Positions 55,386-56,167 of a stretch of 56,167 nt of DNA are shown here, piece by piece (positions within the stretch are counted from its first letter, which is position 1; the number at the start of each line of letters is the position of its first letter). This DNA is from Hyphomicrobiales bacterium (GTDB lineage Bacteria; Pseudomonadota; Alphaproteobacteria; Rhizobiales; Xanthobacteraceae). The notes beneath the pieces were generated by a model. It did not search any database. It had not been told where the DNA came from and saw only the letters and a program-made list of their open reading frames with translations. The translations under genes were made by a program, and so were the position numbers. The stretch lies in NCBI GenBank assembly GCA_003135415.1, contig PLBP01000025.1:1-56167 (forward strand), read 5' to 3'.

Positions 55386-55649
55386 ATGAACGAGCGCAGC
55401 GATAAACCTTTATTCGCGAAAGACGGAACGTATTTTCTCGCCGTGCTCACACAAATGGGCGAGACAGAATGGCGCGCGAACGCGTCAGTCCGACTTGATG
55501 AGCCACATCAAATTTTGGAACAGGTTGTCGGGGCTGAGATATTTACGAGCGAAGAAACTGCACGTCGATGGCTATTTTCGATGGGGGAGAAACGAGGGTT
55601 CAGACATATCGAGATAGTCTTCGAACCGCTTTCCGATAAGGACGCTTGA
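55386..55649 (+). CDS. Hypothetical protein, 87 residues
   Basis: A soluble acidic protein (KDGTYFLAVLTQMGETEWRA, with EEIFTSEETARRWL-type helix near residue 53). No SD is visible; TATCCT at 55374-55379 lies seven bases before the ATG, so the mRNA may be leaderless. The next gene follows 13 bases on. No family is recognised. Confidence 0.5.
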   Translation: MNERSDKPLFAKDGTYFLAVLTQMGETEWRANASVRLDEPHQILEQVVGAEIFTSEETARRWLFSMGEKRGFRHIEIVFEPLSDKDA

Positions 55650-55662
55650 TCGGGGAGAGTGC

Positions 55663-56001
55663 ATGTTCAAAGAACGCCTCCGCCAGGCCCTCTTAGATCA
55701 GGCCCCGACTGGGACCCCCATGACGTACAAAGAGCTAGCCGACCGCCTCGGACTTGAACCGCCGCCGACAATTCACCGCCTCAGTGAGACACTCGAGACC
55801 CTCATGAAGGACGACGTCGCCGCCAATCGCCCGATGTTGGCCGCGCTTTGCGTGAGCAAGATGCGGCCTGGCATTCCTGCCCGCGGGTTCTTCCTGGAGG
55901 CTGAGATTCTGGGGGTATTTTCTGGCGACCCGGCGGGCCCGGAGGCTCGTGCCTTCCACACGAACGAACTGCGACGTGTGCTTTCATTCTATGGAAGCTA
56001 A
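55663..56001 (+). CDS. Hypothetical protein with winged-helix-like N-terminus, 112 residues
   Basis: GGGAGAG precedes the ATG. Residues about 18-55 (PMTYKELADRLGLEPP and IHRLSETLETLMKDDVAA) look like a helix-turn-helix; the C-terminal part contains PARGFFLEAEILGVFSGDP. Conserved proteins of this type occur in alphaproteobacteria without an assigned role. It probably forms a two-gene unit with the preceding gene. Confidence 0.6.
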   Translation: MFKERLRQALLDQAPTGTPMTYKELADRLGLEPPPTIHRLSETLETLMKDDVAANRPMLAALCVSKMRPGIPARGFFLEAEILGVFSGDPAGPEARAFHTNELRRVLSFYGS

Positions 56002-56048
56002 CGTCCGGATCTGGCACTTCGCGTCAATTCGGGCCCATGCTTTGAGAT

Positions 56049-56138
56049 GTCGCTATCGGACCAACAGCGGACAAGGGCTGGCACTGGCGCGGAATTTGTC
56101 TGTAGCGAATGACCCAAAGCGGACATGCGCGACGCAGC
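56049..56138. repeat. Dispersed repeat copy B (AGCGGACA units)
   Basis: It matches copy A (53881-53970) in GTCGCTATCGGA, GGCACTGGCGC and TAGCGAATGACCCA, with AGCGGACA at 56066 and 56118. It sits just after the last gene of the window. Confidence 0.7.
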
Positions 56139-56167
56139 TACTAAACAAAAAGCCCCGGACGATGCCG

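Overview
The window looks like the chromosome of an alphaproteobacterium of the Bradyrhizobium/Rhodopseudomonas group (order Hyphomicrobiales). This is inferred from the high G+C and codon use, a Bradyrhizobiaceae-style palindromic repeat inside the box operon, pim-type dicarboxylate beta-oxidation genes, a NasST regulator pair, and the dispersed AGCGGACA-type repeats near the right end. No ribosomal RNA, tRNA or CRISPR array was found.

Layout. 1-4624: aerobic benzoyl-CoA (box) pathway, with the tail of an acyl-CoA ligase followed by boxC, boxB and boxA. 4678-9618: a DapA-type aldolase, an IlvD/Edd-type sugar-acid dehydratase and an orphan molybdenum hydroxylase large subunit, probably for aldonate-type carbon sources. 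9652-15194: a cyclic-nucleotide and envelope module (FecR protein, TPR/outer-membrane barrel protein, DUF3307 membrane protein, CHASE2 class III cyclase, membrane-anchored cyclic-nucleotide-binding protein) with a perfect TGTGA-N6-TCACA site between the divergent fecR and TPR genes. 15205-17575: L-aspartate dehydrogenase and a succinate-semialdehyde-type dehydrogenase. 17900-28448: an ECF sigma factor, a small membrane protein, a CnrX-like periplasmic sensor, and a complete tripartite efflux pump with two different RND permeases (MdtABC-like). 28453-35277: a MetE-like protein, a five-gene branched-chain-amino-acid-type ABC transporter and an IclR regulator. 35496-41167: pimF, pimB, pimC and pimD behind an IclR-type palindrome. 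41168-43028: an acyl-CoA carboxyltransferase divergent from a stand-alone biotinyl carrier. 43034-46916: siroheme synthase, a nasA remnant, nasS and nasT. 46996-49286: MltB-type transglycosylase, ArsR regulator and glutaredoxin 2.

The glutaredoxin gene loses its own 3' end near 49.28 kb. From there the DNA is visibly less G+C-rich and looks acquired: a beta-class DNA methyltransferase without its N-terminal part, an 807-residue helicase plus primase-like protein behind a strong promoter and a highly structured leader, a zinc-ribbon protein, a 43-residue membrane protein, an IS remnant, dispersed repeats, a PilZ protein and several small unknown genes.

How the genes work together: box converts benzoyl-CoA to a ring-opened C6 CoA thioester, and pimF/pimB could complete its beta-oxidation. 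boxD and pimA are not in the window. The nitrate-assimilation locus keeps its sensor pair and siroheme synthase but has lost nearly all of its structural genes. The two most unusual regions are the cAMP-type envelope module and the helicase-primase with its SD-sequestering leader.
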